Positions 41,308-53,465 of a stretch of 64,000 nt of DNA are shown one piece after another. The stretch is taken from assembly GCF_020541305.1 (NCBI RefSeq), contig NZ_CP047396.1, positions 930,001 through 994,000 of the forward strand, given 5' to 3'. The position numbers and the translations under genes are program-made. The notes below the pieces were generated by a model. The model worked only from the letters and a program-made list of their open reading frames with translations. It was not told the origin of the DNA and did not search any database. Every line of letters begins with the position of its first letter. Within the stretch, counting starts at the first letter, position 1. The stretch is from Candidatus Vallotiella adelgis. GTDB taxonomy: Bacteria; Pseudomonadota; Gammaproteobacteria; Burkholderiales; Burkholderiaceae.

Positions 41308-42333
41308 ATGCGCCGTGCGCTAATAATCACGCCCAATTGGATTGGTGATGTGTTAATGGCTCAACCATTCTTTATGCTGCTCAAGCAGCTACACCACAAA
41401 GTTGTCCTCGATGCTGTCGCACCTGCATGGGTGGCACCGGTACTTGCGCGAATGCCAGAAATACGCACAATTTATTCGACAAACCTTAAACACGGCAAGC
41501 TGCAACTGTGGCAGCGCTGTCAATTAGGAAGAACTTTGCGTGGAGCTGGCTATGAAGCAGCTTATGTATTACCAAACTCACTAAAATCAGCGCTGATTCT
41601 ATGGTTTTCTGGAATCCCACTGCGTATTGGCTATACCGGCGAAAAACGCTATATGCTGCTAAATGTGCTACACCAAAATCCACCTAGAGATGAGCGAACC
41701 CTCATGGTTCCGCATTACGCAGCTCTCGCCTTCGCACCGGGCGCAAAGCTGCCGGCCAATTTACCGGAACCTCACTTAGATATTGATTTGAACGAGCTGG
41801 TCCGCGTGTCGAACCGGTTTAATCTCGACACGCGGGTACCCTTAATTGCGTTCTGTCCTGGCGCTGAATATGGGCCGGCAAAGCGCTGGCCGCCGGAGCA
41901 CTTTGCGGCACTAGCTAGGATGATCAGCCAGTCATTTCCATATATACAGATTATTGTGCTAGGGTCACCCCAGGACCAAGTAGTTGCTCAGATTATCGTG
42001 AAACATGCGCCAAATGTACGTAACCTATGCGGCCAGACGTCACTTGGTGAAGCTTGTGCGCTGGTCATGAGCGCGAGCGCAGTAGTAAGCAACGACTCCG
42101 GCTTGATGCATGTGGCCGCGGCACTGCGCCGGCCAGTTGTTGCACTCTACGGGTCAACTGATCCGCGACATACCCCCCCCTTATCTGGACTGGCGAAAGT
42201 ACAATGGCTACATCTTAAGTGTAGTCCATGCTTCGCGCGCGAGTGCCCACTCGGCCACATGAATTGCCTACGAGAGTTATCTGCTAAACAGGTATTCGGC
42301 GACCTGCATCATATACTAATCGCTAATACTTAA
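41308..42333 (+). CDS. waaF: ADP-heptose:LPS heptosyltransferase II WaaF
   Basis: 341 residues, GT-B fold, adds the second L-glycero-D-manno-heptose to the LPS inner core at the cytoplasmic face of the inner membrane. MRRALIITPNWIGDVLMAQPFF at the start, FCPGAEYGPAKRWPPEHFAAL in the middle and SNDSGLMHVAAALRRPVVALYGSTDP near the C-terminus are hallmarks. I chose the ATG at 41308; an upstream TTG frame adds only seven residues. Together with the O-antigen genes it indicates that a fairly complete LPS may still be made. Confidence 0.93.
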   Translation: MRRALIITPNWIGDVLMAQPFFMLLKQLHHKVVLDAVAPAWVAPVLARMPEIRTIYSTNLKHGKLQLWQRCQLGRTLRGAGYEAAYVLPNSLKSALILWFSGIPLRIGYTGEKRYMLLNVLHQNPPRDERTLMVPHYAALAFAPGAKLPANLPEPHLDIDLNELVRVSNRFNLDTRVPLIAFCPGAEYGPAKRWPPEHFAALARMISQSFPYIQIIVLGSPQDQVVAQIIVKHAPNVRNLCGQTSLGEACALVMSASAVVSNDSGLMHVAAALRRPVVALYGSTDPRHTPPLSGLAKVQWLHLKCSPCFARECPLGHMNCLRELSAKQVFGDLHHILIANT

Positions 42334-42400
42334 AATATGCCAGGATTCGCTCCGCTTTTCACGAAAAGACCACTAAAACTAACTCATCATCGGACGCGCT

Positions 42401-42847
42401 ATGCCACGTTTCGCCCGGATTTTCGATGCCGCAGCTGATGTGCTCAATGCATACTACCAAGCTATTGCCGATGCGAACCTGGATCATGCGATGAGCCTGT
42501 GGATCGACGAGGAATCTGCTAGCTACATTTGTGCGGATGGTGCGCACATGCACGGCCTTAGCGAAATCCGAGATGGACTAGCGAAACAATTCACAGTATC
42601 ACGTGTGACAATTGAGCCAGTTGACATTCGCGTACATGATAGTCTGAGTACCGTGGCCTACACAGTTGCTGAGGCACATCGTCCAATCGATCAGAGCGAG
42701 CGCGCAATGATGGTATTCTCGACCTATGTGCTGATACATGAACGCGGAGAATGGCGCATTGCCCATATCCACGCTACCCCGATGCCAGATAGGACTGCCA
42801 GCCAGTTTGCTACGAAAATGCGACATGGACAGGGTTCGCTGCACTAA
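42401..42847 (+). CDS. NTF2-like / SnoaL-like fold protein of unknown function
   Basis: 148 residues. It looks like a cone-shaped NTF2-like domain (SnoaL_3/DUF4440 style): an N-terminal helix with AADVLNAYYQAIADANLDHAMSLW, a middle SYICADGAHMHGLSEIRDGLAKQF, and a last strand GEWRIAHIHATPMP. Proteins of this kind bind small ligands or act as isomerases; no specific function can be given. It lies 67 bases after waaF on the same strand, the order found in Burkholderia, so it may be read from the same message. Confidence 0.8.
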   Translation: MPRFARIFDAAADVLNAYYQAIADANLDHAMSLWIDEESASYICADGAHMHGLSEIRDGLAKQFTVSRVTIEPVDIRVHDSLSTVAYTVAEAHRPIDQSERAMMVFSTYVLIHERGEWRIAHIHATPMPDRTASQFATKMRHGQGSLH

Positions 42848-44973
42848 ACGCCTTCAGACCGCAGGCTCATATCCAGTTTAATTTTACCTTCTACTTCGTA
42901 GTTATCATATTTATATCTCAACGATTATATTCAAGCTGCTTACGCATGTGCCACAGGTTGTCTACTAGCTAAGCCATGACTCTACAAGATAACTAGCGCT
43001 CGCACTCTGAAGTAGCGCAGCTCTAACAAAGAGCAGAATATATCTAGAGCTGGCCGATGATAGTCGATACTTGAAACACATCAAAGCAATCAATATTGCT
43101 AGCGCGCTTACGTTCCGAGCATAGCTCGGACAGTACGATACGCTGCTCCCTCTGTGTGTAAGTGTATAGATATTCGTATGATAGCTACCGATATATATCT
43201 GCTTGATTAGCACGGAGGGCAGGCTTAGCTCTTGGTCGATGGAAAAGAGATAGGTGCAACTGCAACAACGGAATCCACCCCTATATCTGCATCAGATACG
43301 TGATATACGAGCACATTGCAGAATTTTCGCATATCCGCTCGAATCGCGCGGATATGCCATGTAGAACGAAAAGGATTGCTTCTACACTTCTCTATCACAA
43401 TGCTTGTATATTACTGTCGACGTGTATATATTAAATTTGGAGGAGTTTAATCCTGAAATCATATATACACTTGCACACTGAAAACTTATATTTCTATAGC
43501 GGTAACCGTATCGTAATGTAGCCTAGTATCTCGCACTGCTTGGAAGTGGGCCGCCCTCCTAAATTTAGGTCGAAAGACGTATTTTTTCAGTACTGTCGTA
43601 TAATGACAACATTAACTAGCAGCGAGCCGGTATTACCCAGTGGTATAGCAAACTCTAGATTTCTATAAGAAGATGCATGATAACGAAATATTTCGGACGC
43701 TATCCATATCTACGCTAGTACGATTACGCTAATTTGAAGCTAGAAAACTATATAACTATTGATACTGACCGGCCGTATGCATTAGCGGAAACACAATTTC
43801 GGGTATTATAATCCGCGTCACCAGTTAATTAATCAGCACTTTTTTACACATAACTGAAATGTTATGCCTAAATGCATCTTGAAATTCAACTTAGAATGCT
43901 CATCATTCATAATAAATACTAACGCAAAACAGTAACCCCAGCGTTTCGCTGCTTATCTTAGACTGAGTGTGCAAAAAAACTAAACACAACTCAAAGTACT
44001 CACTACCTCAAACAACATTTCTAGTCATTTTCTCAGTGTAAATAGTCTAAATTTATACTAGAAAACTGTGTACGGTAATATTCTAGGCAAGAATAAAAAA
44101 GAAAGACACTAGCAATTGCATTAAAGAAAGTTTCATATCAAATAGGATGCTAAGAAATTTTAAGTATTATACAAATATTTCATACTGCTATGACAATATA
44201 TTTCTTGTTTAGCTCATTACATTCAGCTGAATTTATTGCTTAGAATTCCTTAGACTGCATTTTTTTTAAAGTTTCACCCTCTTTATAAAGAAGGCTCCGA
44301 TAACTACATTGACTTGTTATTCAAAGTATGCACGTTTTAAAAACTGATGCACGTTTATACGTGTGAAACACTGTTGTAACTGTGAAGAGTGCCACGAAAC
44401 GAGCGAAAAAATTAGAATTAATGTGCGACTTCATATAAGTCAAAGATATACGGAATACGCGGAAGACTACTTTCCCACAGCTTTCCACACAGTAGCTGAA
44501 TTGATTATCATGATTACATCGTTTTGTTTATGACGAAACTAGAAACGATGGTGATTTTATAAACAGCTAAAAGCTGGTTGTCAACCTTACCTAGAATATG
44601 CAATTAGCTATGAAGACAGAATACAATTCCAAACCACAAAAGCGATAGACCCCCGTTCAGAGTTTTAGGACCGAAATGGCAAAAAAATTAGCGAAATACT
44701 ACCAACCAACCGGTACTAAGTACACTTTACCGCTTGTCATGCTGATTAAAGGTTTGCATGGATAGCAGTACAATAACAATTGCACTGCTCCCTCCAGCTC
44801 GAGGAGAAAGACAATTGCAATACTAGCCAGGACAGACAAAAGAAAGAAAAAATTTTCTCAGCTTAGTCGTTAATTAGTCTGTCAAACTAAAATGCTTACC
44901 AAAATTCAATTTGCACTTCACAGTGCCAAAAAGAGGTCTAGCCGGCAATAAGAGATACTTATATCGACGGCAA
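42848..44973. other. Long gene-free spacer between the NTF2-like gene and sucD
   Basis: About 2.1 kb. Open frames here are short and featureless. Hairpins at 43329-43357 (10 bp) and 44764-44789 (11 positions, one mismatch) are close to chance level; the second could end sucD transcription. The neighbours converge. No RNA gene is recognised. Confidence 0.6.
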
Positions 44974-45855
44974 CTATAGAACTGACTTTAATAGGCGACC
45001 CATCTCAGATGGATTTTTTGTTACGCTGATACCACATGATTCCATGATCTCGAGCTTTGCTTCAGCGGTATCCGAACCGCCTGAGATCAATGCCCCCGCA
45101 TGACCCATCCGCTTGCCTGGGGGTGCTGTCACTCCAGCGATGAAGCCTACAACTGGCTTATTCATGTTGTTTTTAATCCAGTACGCGGCATTTGCCTCAT
45201 CTGGACCGCCAATTTCACCGATCATAATGATGGCATCTGTATCCAGATCCTCGTTGAACATCTTCATCACATCAATGTGCTTTAAACCGTTGATCGGGTC
45301 ACCACCAATCCCAATAGCCGACGATTGGCCTAAGCCAAGCGCAGTCAGCTGGGCAACCGCTTCATACGTTAGCGTACCTGAACGAGAAACAACGCCGATG
45401 CGACCTTTTCTATGGATATGACCCGGCATAATACCGATCTTTAACTCGTCTGGTGTAATCACACCTGGGCAGTTCGGTCCAAGCAATAATGTTTTGCAGT
45501 TTTTACGGCGCATTCGATCGCGCAGCTCGATCATATCCCGAACTGGGATACCTTCAGTGATGCAGATCACTAAGTCTAGATTGGCTTCAACTGCCTCCCA
45601 GATTGCTGAAACGGCAGTAGTTGGTGGTACGTAGATCACTGATACAGTCGCACTAGTTTCTTCCCTAGCTTCTTTAACACTGCCGAAAATCGGAATGCCC
45701 TCAAAATCTTCGCCTGCCCTCTTCGGATTCACACCAGCAACATAAGCAGCACGGCCATTCTTGTAGTCGCGGCAAGCGCGCGTGTGGAACTGGCCAGTCT
45801 TGCCGGTAATACCCTGCGTAATAATCTTCGTATCTCTATTGATTAGAATTGACAT
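44974..45855 (-). CDS. sucD: Succinyl-CoA ligase alpha subunit SucD
   Basis: 293 residues. With SucC it makes succinyl-CoA/succinate interconversion coupled to ATP or GTP, the only substrate-level phosphorylation of the TCA cycle. The CoA-binding Rossmann part starts MSILINRDTKIITQGITGKTGQFH, then LLGPNCPG and the catalytic phospho-histidine in KRMGHAGALISGG. Length is normal. It follows sucC by 87 bases. Confidence 0.96.
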   Translation of the reverse strand: MSILINRDTKIITQGITGKTGQFHTRACRDYKNGRAAYVAGVNPKRAGEDFEGIPIFGSVKEAREETSATVSVIYVPPTTAVSAIWEAVEANLDLVICITEGIPVRDMIELRDRMRRKNCKTLLLGPNCPGVITPDELKIGIMPGHIHRKGRIGVVSRSGTLTYEAVAQLTALGLGQSSAIGIGGDPINGLKHIDVMKMFNEDLDTDAIIMIGEIGGPDEANAAYWIKNNMNKPVVGFIAGVTAPPGKRMGHAGALISGGSDTAEAKLEIMESCGISVTKNPSEMGRLLKSVL

Positions 45856-45942
45856 GCAATAACTCCTGTATTTAGTATCTTAGCTCGTGAAAACACGTTA
45901 GCAATGACACCATACGTATTTCAGATGTAAGTAAGAAGCGAC

Positions 45943-47109
45943 TTATTTACCTGCGGCTGCAGCAACAGCTTTCTGAGCGGCTTCTTCCATACTATCTGCA
46001 GAGATAATCGGTAACCCCGAGTGAGTAAGCATCTGCTGACCAAGAGTTTCGTTGGTGCCCTTCATCCGAACAACCAGTGGGACCTGCAAGTGCACGGCTT
46101 TAGATGCTGAAATTATGCCCTCGGCAATCACATCGCAACGCATGATGCCGCCAAAAATATTCACAAGAATAGTCCTTAGGTTCGGGTTCTTGAGCATCAG
46201 CTTGAATGCTTCGGTTACCTGCTCGGTCGTCGCACCGCCACCAACATCAAGGAAGTTTGCTGGTTCACCACCGAACAACTTAATTGTATCCATCGTCGCC
46301 ATTGCTAAACCAGCGCCATTAACAAGACAACCAATATTGCCATCAAGGGAAATGTATGCAAGATCGAACTTAGATGCCTCAATTTCGGACGTATCTTCTT
46401 CATCGAGATCGCGATACGCTACAATCTCCGGCTGACGAAAAAGTGCGTTTGCATCGAAGTTAAACTTCGCGTCGAGAGCCATCACTTTTTCGTCAGCAGT
46501 TAAGATTAACGGATTGATTTCAGCTATTGATGCATCTGTTTCCCAAAATGCTCTATAGAGGCCATGCAGGTTTGCACGGGCCTGTATAAGCGATATATCC
46601 GGCAAGCCGATTTTCTTAGCGATCTCGTCTATATCAGCATCTGTCAAACCTGTGAGTGGATTGACTGTAACCCTATAGATTAACCCAGGTGTTTTCTCGG
46701 CTACTTCCTCAATATCTATGCCTCCTTCACTGGAGGCCATTAGTACAACTTTTTGCGAGATACGGTCGATGACGAGAGCAACATATAGTTCTTTTTTGAT
46801 ATCTGCACCCTCTTCGATCAGCAAACGGTTGACTTTTTTCCCTTCAGGGCTAGTCTGATGCGTTTTTAGTTGCATACCAAGAATCTGACTCGAATACTCG
46901 CGAACTTGCTCTAGCGATTGCGCAATTTTAATACCACCGCCCTTACCGCGGCCACCAGCATGAATCTGGGCTTTTACTACGAAGACCAGGCTACCGAGCT
47001 TCTCAGCCACTCTAACCGCTTCATCCACTGAAAATGCGGGGTTGCCGCGTGGCACCGTGACTCCGCATTTCCGCAGGATCTCTTTACACTGGTACTCGTG
47101 AATCTTCAT
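45943..47109 (-). CDS. sucC: Succinyl-CoA ligase beta subunit SucC
   Basis: 388 residues, ATP-grasp subunit. [74 protein letters not shown] and [16 protein letters not shown] are intact. It is the first gene of sucCD. In Burkholderia recA and recX lie directly upstream; recA is still there but recX is gone and the interval has become a spacer with a very long hairpin. Confidence 0.96.
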   Translation of the reverse strand: MKIHEYQCKEILRKCGVTVPRGNPAFSVDEAVRVAEKLGSLVFVVKAQIHAGGRGKGGGIKIAQSLEQVREYSSQILGMQLKTHQTSPEGKKVNRLLIEEGADIKKELYVALVIDRISQKVVLMASSEGGIDIEEVAEKTPGLIYRVTVNPLTGLTDADIDEIAKKIGLPDISLIQARANLHGLYRAFWETDASIAEINPLILTADEKVMALDAKFNFDANALFRQPEIVAYRDLDEEDTSEIEASKFDLAYISLDGNIGCLVNGAGLAMATMDTIKLFGGEPANFLDVGGGATTEQVTEAFKLMLKNPNLRTILVNIFGGIMRCDVIAEGIISASKAVHLQVPLVVRMKGTNETLGQQMLTHSGLPIISADSMEEAAQKAVAAAAGK

Positions 47110-48155
47110 GCGTGATTTCCTTCATTCTGAACGTTGAAATGCATATTACTTGTGCGGAACTTTTCGCACAGTGGCACAGATCTTCGCACGGTACGTGGCT
47201 ATACCAGCACCGATAAATTTTCGTGAATATGAAACCCATTAAGCTGCAATAAGTGACAGCAATTAAATTGAGATAGCATCGCGTCGCAGGCCTAGCTTAC
47301 TCTCACATTTAGTGAGAGTAAGCTAGGCCTGCGACGCGGGACGTTCCACATAAGAATGGTGAATAGCTCGGATAGACGCTTTTGCAGTACCCAATAAATA
47401 CAAAACTGATTTTTTCGTCGATTTGGCGTCGACGGCATTGATCTGAATAATTAATCGCGATGTGCTGCCAAAATTTGTAGATAGGTAGTCCGGCGCTTAG
47501 CGCCAGTTGTAAGTTATATATTAGACGTGCTGTAGTTGGTTGGGTTAAGTCAATATTCAACAAGACAAGACATCGAAAAAGAAGGAGGGTGATGTAGAAA
47601 GATAGGCAATCTATATCAGGAATCTCGAAATTTTAGCATACTAGACCGATATCCTAAAAATGCATATGTGTTTATCCTGAAAATATGCTAACTAGCAGAA
47701 GCACATAAGTAAAGCGCACCCAACACACTGAGTGGGATGGACATTGTCTGAGCGAACCGCCGCTCATCACTAACTTCGCGGTAGATTTGTGATAAACTAG
47801 GAAACCCCTTCTGACTGGGGGGGTCATATTTTGTGAAAAATTACTCCCACTGTTTTCTGCTATACTTTTTTCATCAGTTCCAATTGACATCTAATAAAAT
47901 GTTACACCCCACGTGCTATACATCTACTCACTCGATAACGGCCTATGGCCCGACAAATCAGAATACAAGTCATAATACTTTCGGAATTTCGGAAAATCGT
48001 CTGTCGAATAACTAATTACCCTGATTTGGGCACATTGAAATAGGCTCAATATTACCTGTCGCTTTTCTTAATCTAGCAATTGAGATACACGGCTAGTCCA
48101 GCACAGCTTTATCTAGCACAATCACAATCAATACGCTTATTAATATGTGCATTTT
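47110..48155. other. Spacer between recA and sucC (recX lost)
   Basis: About 1.05 kb. recX is expected here from Burkholderia gene order but no trace was recognised. It carries the 27-bp hairpin at 47280-47338. The sucCD promoter should be near 47110-47250. Confidence 0.6.
47280..47338. repeat. Perfect inverted repeat, 27-bp stem, 5-nt loop
   Basis: Arm 47280-47306 is the exact reverse complement of 47312-47338; the loop is ATTTA. The stem is G/C richer than the surrounding spacer. No T-run follows. It is the longest perfect stem in the window and lies 170 bases upstream of sucC. Confidence 0.95.
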
Positions 48156-49217
48156 TTACTTTTTTTTATCCTCAGCGACTTCTGCAGTCGGCGTCACTAA
48201 AATACCGAGCGACTTGCGGACACGATTTTCAATCTCGCATGCAAGAATCGGATTCTCACGCAGAAACTCCCGAGCATTATCTTTGCCTTGGCCAATTTTT
48301 TGATTATTGTAGCTATACCACGCACCCGCTTTTTCAACAATCTTTGCCTGTACACCAAGATCGATAGCTTCACCCTGTCGGGAAATCCCCTCACTATATA
48401 AAATGTCAAAAACCGCTTCGCGGAACGGTGGCGCAACTTTATTTTTGACTACTTTGACTCGAGTTTCGTTACCTATCACTTCGTCGTTTTTCTTTATCGA
48501 GCCAATCCGGCGAATATCTAGCCGAATCGACGCATAGAACTTCAGCGCATTTCCACCGGTGGTTGTTTCTGGATTGCCAAACATTACACCAATCTTTATA
48601 CGGATCTGATTGATAAAGATGACTAGACAATTAGTTCGCTTGATTATACCAGTTAGTTTGCGCAGCGCTTGCGACATTAACCGTGCTTGCAGACCAGGCA
48701 GCGTATTGCCCATTTCACCTTCGATTTCAGCTTTTGGCACAAGCGCAGCTACTGAGTCGATGACGATCATATCGATCGAGCCTGAACGTACTAATGCATC
48801 GGCAATTTCTAGTGCCTGTTCGCCGGTATCGGGTTGAGAAATCAGCAGCTCTGATACCTTGACACCTAGTTTTGAGGCGTACTGAACGTCGAGAGCGTGC
48901 TCCGCATCAATAAATGCGCAAGTTCCGCTAATTTTCTGCATCTCGGCGATTGCTTGCAGTGTGAGTGTCGTCTTGCCGGAGGATTCCGGTCCATAGATCT
49001 CGACAACACGGCCACGCGGCAGCCCGCCGACACCTAGTGCGATATCTAGTCCTAGTGAGCCTGTTGATACCACCTGAATATCTTCGACTACCTCGCCATC
49101 ACCAAGTCGCATGATCGACCCTTTACCAAACTGCCTCTCTATCTGCGACAGCGCAACAGCCAGCGCCTTACTCTTCTCGGCAGTTAGTCCGGCTAAGCTT
49201 TTCTTGCTTTCTTCCAT
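48156..49217 (-). CDS. recA: Recombinase RecA
   Basis: 353 residues. Walker [10 protein letters not shown] is at 76-84, followed by [10 protein letters not shown], the DNA-binding loop region [21 protein letters not shown] and [26 protein letters not shown]. The C-terminus ends in a short acidic/basic tail. I chose the ATG at 49217, preceded by AAAGGA, giving the standard [11 protein letters not shown] start rather than the longer frame to 49265. RecA drives homologous recombination and the SOS response; I found no clear LexA site upstream. Keeping recA is notable, as many older endosymbionts have lost it. Confidence 0.97.
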   Translation of the reverse strand: MEESKKSLAGLTAEKSKALAVALSQIERQFGKGSIMRLGDGEVVEDIQVVSTGSLGLDIALGVGGLPRGRVVEIYGPESSGKTTLTLQAIAEMQKISGTCAFIDAEHALDVQYASKLGVKVSELLISQPDTGEQALEIADALVRSGSIDMIVIDSVAALVPKAEIEGEMGNTLPGLQARLMSQALRKLTGIIKRTNCLVIFINQIRIKIGVMFGNPETTTGGNALKFYASIRLDIRRIGSIKKNDEVIGNETRVKVVKNKVAPPFREAVFDILYSEGISRQGEAIDLGVQAKIVEKAGAWYSYNNQKIGQGKDNAREFLRENPILACEIENRVRKSLGILVTPTAEVAEDKKK

Positions 49218-51032
49218 GAATCGTCCTTTGCCATAATCAGCGACAGCCCATTGCCCATGCGGCATACTTGTATCGTAGCCATTCGAGCTATCCCTCTTTA
49301 TGACACTGATGCTTTCGCTCTCACTTACTTGAGGATACCGTATAAAAGAACCGCGCTATTTGTAAGCGTAAAATATACGAACATCTCTTACAACCGCCAT
49401 GCCTACTTCTGCTGTGCGTCCTGCGGTCTTGTATAACATTATCAGCAAATACTGTCTCAGCAGACTACGAGGTGTCATTACAATTAACGGCTTTAGAAAA
49501 CAAAAGAGGGGATAAGTTTGTGCCACCAGCACTGAAACATGCTTATGCACATTCTAGTTACTCAAGATGACAGCATACTTACAGACAATCTTTTAAGAGC
49601 ATATTACGCCGTCGCTGTAATCGCTTAACATGCTAGTCCTCCGATCCAAGACTACCGACAAATAGCGCTAAGTACCCTAGTTTAGGGGTGGCATTTTAGT
49701 ACAGACAACTACCATCATAAGCCTGTCGCACTTTAAATCAGAAATTTGTGTGCTACCCAACGCATTAGAGCAACCTAGCTCGATATAGCCCTTTTCAGAG
49801 GTGTCCAGAGCATCTGTAGACCAGCTTAGCGTCCATAACGCATTTTTTAGCTGCCTATGTAAATAGGTGAATCGGGCACGGCGCTACTCGGATTAGCCCG
49901 ATTCCTAGTTGGGAAGCTACTATCGCCGGAAAATTAGCTAATGAACATATCCGCTGTCGATTTCGATATTAGGAAGAGTAGCAAAGATGCTACCGGAAAA
50001 ATCGTCAAGTTGTGCATCGCATGGGATAGTGTCTTCTCTCCAGAAGCACTAGGATGCGGAATAACGCCTGTCATTTGCCAAAATGGCAGACGTATCATCT
50101 AAGATGATACTTATCACTGCATGCAGATTTTCGATAATAAGCAATGATCAGCGAGGTTATATATGGATTTTCCACAGATACTGTATTTAAATAAAATACT
50201 ATATATAAACTGAATTAATAATAAAATAAATTACTACTTTCTTAGTAAAAGTCTTCTATAGACACTTCAGTATTTGAGGTTGCCATGATTTCTTTACTTT
50301 TTTATAGTATGCGCTAATTAACAGCATGTCGTTAGCGCTATTTATATTGATACAGCGCAATCTAAGAAAAAATACGCGAGTATGTTACTCGGCATATTAT
50401 TAATATATGCCGGAAAAATGATGCATATAATCTATGGGAATCCAGACTAGAGTCATGTAATCTTAAGCGAGCGACATCGAATCGGGAAAAGTATGCGGAC
50501 GATAGAACAATCTAAAATTTTTATCAGCTCGCTCACATTGCATGACTAAGGAAAATTAGTAACACCTTCATGATTTCGTATGATGGGATACTTAAAATCA
50601 TGGAAAAAAATCGACAAAGTATTTTTCTCTATGATGAAAATCATAATTTATTTATTAATATAATATCCGATATATATTAACCAACTATGCGTGTTTTGAT
50701 TTTTATAGTATTAGTATATAAGTGATGATTTTTTCCAAAATCGCAGAGACGATGGTTGCGATATTTCTTATGAATATCTAATATATATCAATATTAATTT
50801 TTTATTATATCGGAAATCACCGATTCAGAATCTTACTTTCAATATACAATTTTCTATTGTGGCATATAACAGCGATATTTATTATTTATTTATAATTCGC
50901 TCATCACCGAATAAATAAGACTTTGATGTAGATAGCTATACACCAAATTAACGAATATGAGTTAGTAGCTATAATAAAATGTAGAAGTAGTTGACAAGCC
51001 ATCCACACATGTCAATAATATTGACTCAATGT
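49218..51032. other. Gene-free spacer, AT-rich towards the right
   Basis: About 1.8 kb without a supported gene. Base composition drops sharply after about 50160: bases 50641-50700 hold only 12 G/C in 60. Small hairpins at 49869-49904 (9 bp) and 50092-50110 (9 bp) are within chance expectation. Confidence 0.65.
50991..51019 (+). promoter_or_regulatory. Promoter of the tRNA-Met gene
   Basis: TTGACA (50991-50996), 17-base spacer, AATAAT (51014-51019), 13 bases before the mature tRNA 5' end. The -35 matches the sigma-70 consensus fully and the -10 in most positions. Confidence 0.75.
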
Positions 51033-51109
51033 GGCGAATTAGCTCAGTTGGTTAGAGCGACGGAATCATAATCCGCAGGTCCAGGGTTCGAGTCCCTGAT
51101 TCGCCACCA
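51033..51109 (+). tRNA. tRNA-Met (CAU), elongator type
   Basis: A 77-base cloverleaf: acceptor GGCGAAT (51033-51039) pairs with ATTCGCC (51099-51105), discriminator A and encoded CCA (51107-51109). D-arm GCTC...GAGC, anticodon loop ATCATAA giving anticodon CAU, T-arm CAGGG-TTCGAGT-CCCTG. The first anticodon-stem pair is A-C, the others are sound. Elongator Met is favoured because initiator tRNAs have an unpaired first base and three G-C pairs in the anticodon stem. The tRNA-Ile2 (lysidine) reading cannot be excluded fully. It is the only gene in 4.8 kb. Confidence 0.95.
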
Positions 51110-51704
51110 TATCTTAAAAAACTCACAGTAGATTTCTGTTAACAGTCAAGCTTATCTAAAGCTAGTCTAGTTCAGAAAAAATTCAAGCGATACTTTTTTA
51201 TTTACCATGAGAGATACTCTACATCTCTAAATATTACAGGATGATCAATGTTTTACTAACCTGCCACGGCAGAAAAACTATAACCTCCTCGAATACAACG
51301 ATTAACTATTACTCATAACTTTCTCTATTAAATATATAAAAATGCTCATTGCAAAGCGCTTCGAAAAAATTTATTTTGAATAAAATTTATTAAAAATAAA
51401 AATTTACCCTATAATTATCGAGATTTCCTGTAACAAATTTTTAATAATTCTTATTATTGAGTGACGCACTCTAATATTGTTCATCAGGGTTATCCCCCTG
51501 CGACCTGTCACAGCTCACTTGTACTAAGTAGGAAAAAATTATTGCTTTCTATCCTATTCCGATTTTTTATAAAAAATATATACGTCTGTACACGTCATGT
51601 CCCAGAACTTCGGCTTAATCTCAATACTGATATTTATTCAAAATTTTAATAAAATTTAATATTTTTATGAGATATATATCAGATTTTTTATCTGAAATAT
51701 ATAA

Positions 51705-51743
51705 TATTAATACTAAAATTACTAGTTAATTTTAGTATTAATA
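51705..51743. repeat. Inverted repeat, 17-bp stem, 5-nt loop
   Basis: Arm 51705-51721 is the reverse complement of 51727-51743; loop CTAGT. It is nearly all A/T, so less significant than the G/C-rich ones, but long. Confidence 0.85.
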
Positions 51744-52362
51744 ATTTCATCTCAAAAGTCAGCCGTAAGTACAAGTAACAGATAATTTAAAAACGAGCAA
51801 CAGCGCTAATAGCGCAGAGTATATTACACGATGAGCACAGTTTTCTAATTTATTGAATATTTTTTCATATAATTATTAATATCTATTTAAAATAGATAGG
51901 AAAGAGTTAAATGGATAGAAAGTGGACGAATTTCAATTTTGTACGTCAATTTCACTGACTGGAAGGGCCTTAATGAATATTTAACTATATTTAAAGTATA
52001 GCCATGAATCATGGAAAGATTCCCGATAAAGATAATATATAGTTCTCTAACAATTTAGAGATCTTACTCATTAGATATAACGGAAGAATACATATTAATA
52101 ATGTATTGTAGATGTAATATGGAAATATCTGTACATCTCCGTAAGATACTATAGCAATCGACGAATAGACTGGCTTACATGCGGTTTAGCACTCAATATC
52201 TGAAAATATATAACTAGTAAATTATATCACGAAAATAATAATAAATCAATCAATATTTAATTACCAATATATCTATCCTATATAGGACTATGCAGTTTTC
52301 TATGTTAGAATACCGATTTTCTTTACTTTGAGTAACGAGATAACTAACCATCGAATCTGCAA

Positions 52363-52405
52363 AGATATGCATTTATATTACAATATGTAATATAAATGCA
52401 TATCT
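52363..52405. repeat. Perfect inverted repeat, 20-bp stem, 3-nt loop
   Basis: Arm 52363-52382 is the exact reverse complement of 52386-52405; loop ATA. No T-run follows. Confidence 0.92.
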
Positions 52406-52799
52406 AGTATTACATATAAACAATTATACCGTAAAATACAATATCACATAACCAATAATCAGCCCGTATGTTGCGTTTATTTCGAAGAAAAATTACGAAT
52501 ATAAGTAGTATAATAGTTAAAAGTGCTATATTATTAATATATAGAAATAAATAAAGTACCGCATAACTACTTATCCTAATATTATATTAATTATTGCTAT
52601 AAATAATAGCAGATCGATTAGCTATATAAAAATTTATTAGTATAGTAAAGTCATCGACTTAAAACTTGCTTAATACCTTTTCTTTTTGTCAGGTTAATAA
52701 TATGACAAAATCTCTACTTTTACACTGTAGTCAGATAAGGGTGCTAGCTAAGCACAATGAATTAGAAGTTAAATAGTCAGGGATCTGTTATAAGTTGCA

Positions 52800-52838
52800 G
52801 CACATAATTTATGTGCATAGTACGTTGTTTCAACGTAC
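52800..52838. repeat. Two adjacent short hairpins
   Basis: GCACATAA/TTATGTGC (52800-52807 and 52809-52816) and GTACGTTG/CAACGTAC (52820-52827 and 52831-52838), three bases apart. Each alone is near chance, their adjacency is less so. Confidence 0.6.
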
Positions 52839-53435
52839 CGCATAGAACACGACTTTCTTATCTCTAGCATAGACGCAGACATTAACTCGATAATATCATC
52901 CAAATGGATAACTACGCTACCTCACACAAGCTTAATAATAAATTTATAAAATTAAACTTGAATAACGAGAATATTTCTATGTTGTGCCTCGAGCACCGTA
53001 GGATGATCGTCGTTGTTGACGTCGTGGTTACCGCAGGAAAGATAAAAACAAGTCTTAAATAAAATACTGATGATGGAAGAAAACCCTATATGTCGCACCA
53101 TGCAATTGATCCGAGTATGAGTCTGTATTATGTCTATTTTACGAAAATAATCGATAGCGAAAGAATCGAGTTGATTGTGAGAGCACTAAAATTTAATGCG
53201 AAACTAGGCTTACCCACAGCCATCAAGTAGTGGCAGCCAGCGTAGTAGCACGTGAATAACCTATGCCGCTACAAGCTAGTTCAATTCAAATTCGTTTGCT
53301 CGTTCTGTTCCTCCGATGAAATCGGCTTACTTCACACGATATATATTGTTTAAGTAGACTTACTAGTCTATAAACTTGATTGAATCTTACGACGATATAT
53401 TCTATACTAATAATAGTTTATATAAGACTAGTTCT

Positions 53436-53465
53436 AATATATGGCATAAAAATCTGCCATATATT
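53436..53465. repeat. Inverted repeat, 11-bp stem, 8-nt loop
   Basis: AATATATGGCA (53436-53446) and TGCCATATATT (53455-53465) around TAAAAATC. In AT-rich DNA, moderate significance. Confidence 0.7.

Noticed and set aside
42965-43213. 82-codon minus-strand frame in the spacer after waaF
   Set aside because: No recognisable features, lies in decaying DNA.
49451-49466. LexA box upstream of recA
   Set aside because: CTGT is followed at the right spacing by ACTA rather than ACAG, and it lies over 200 bases from the start.
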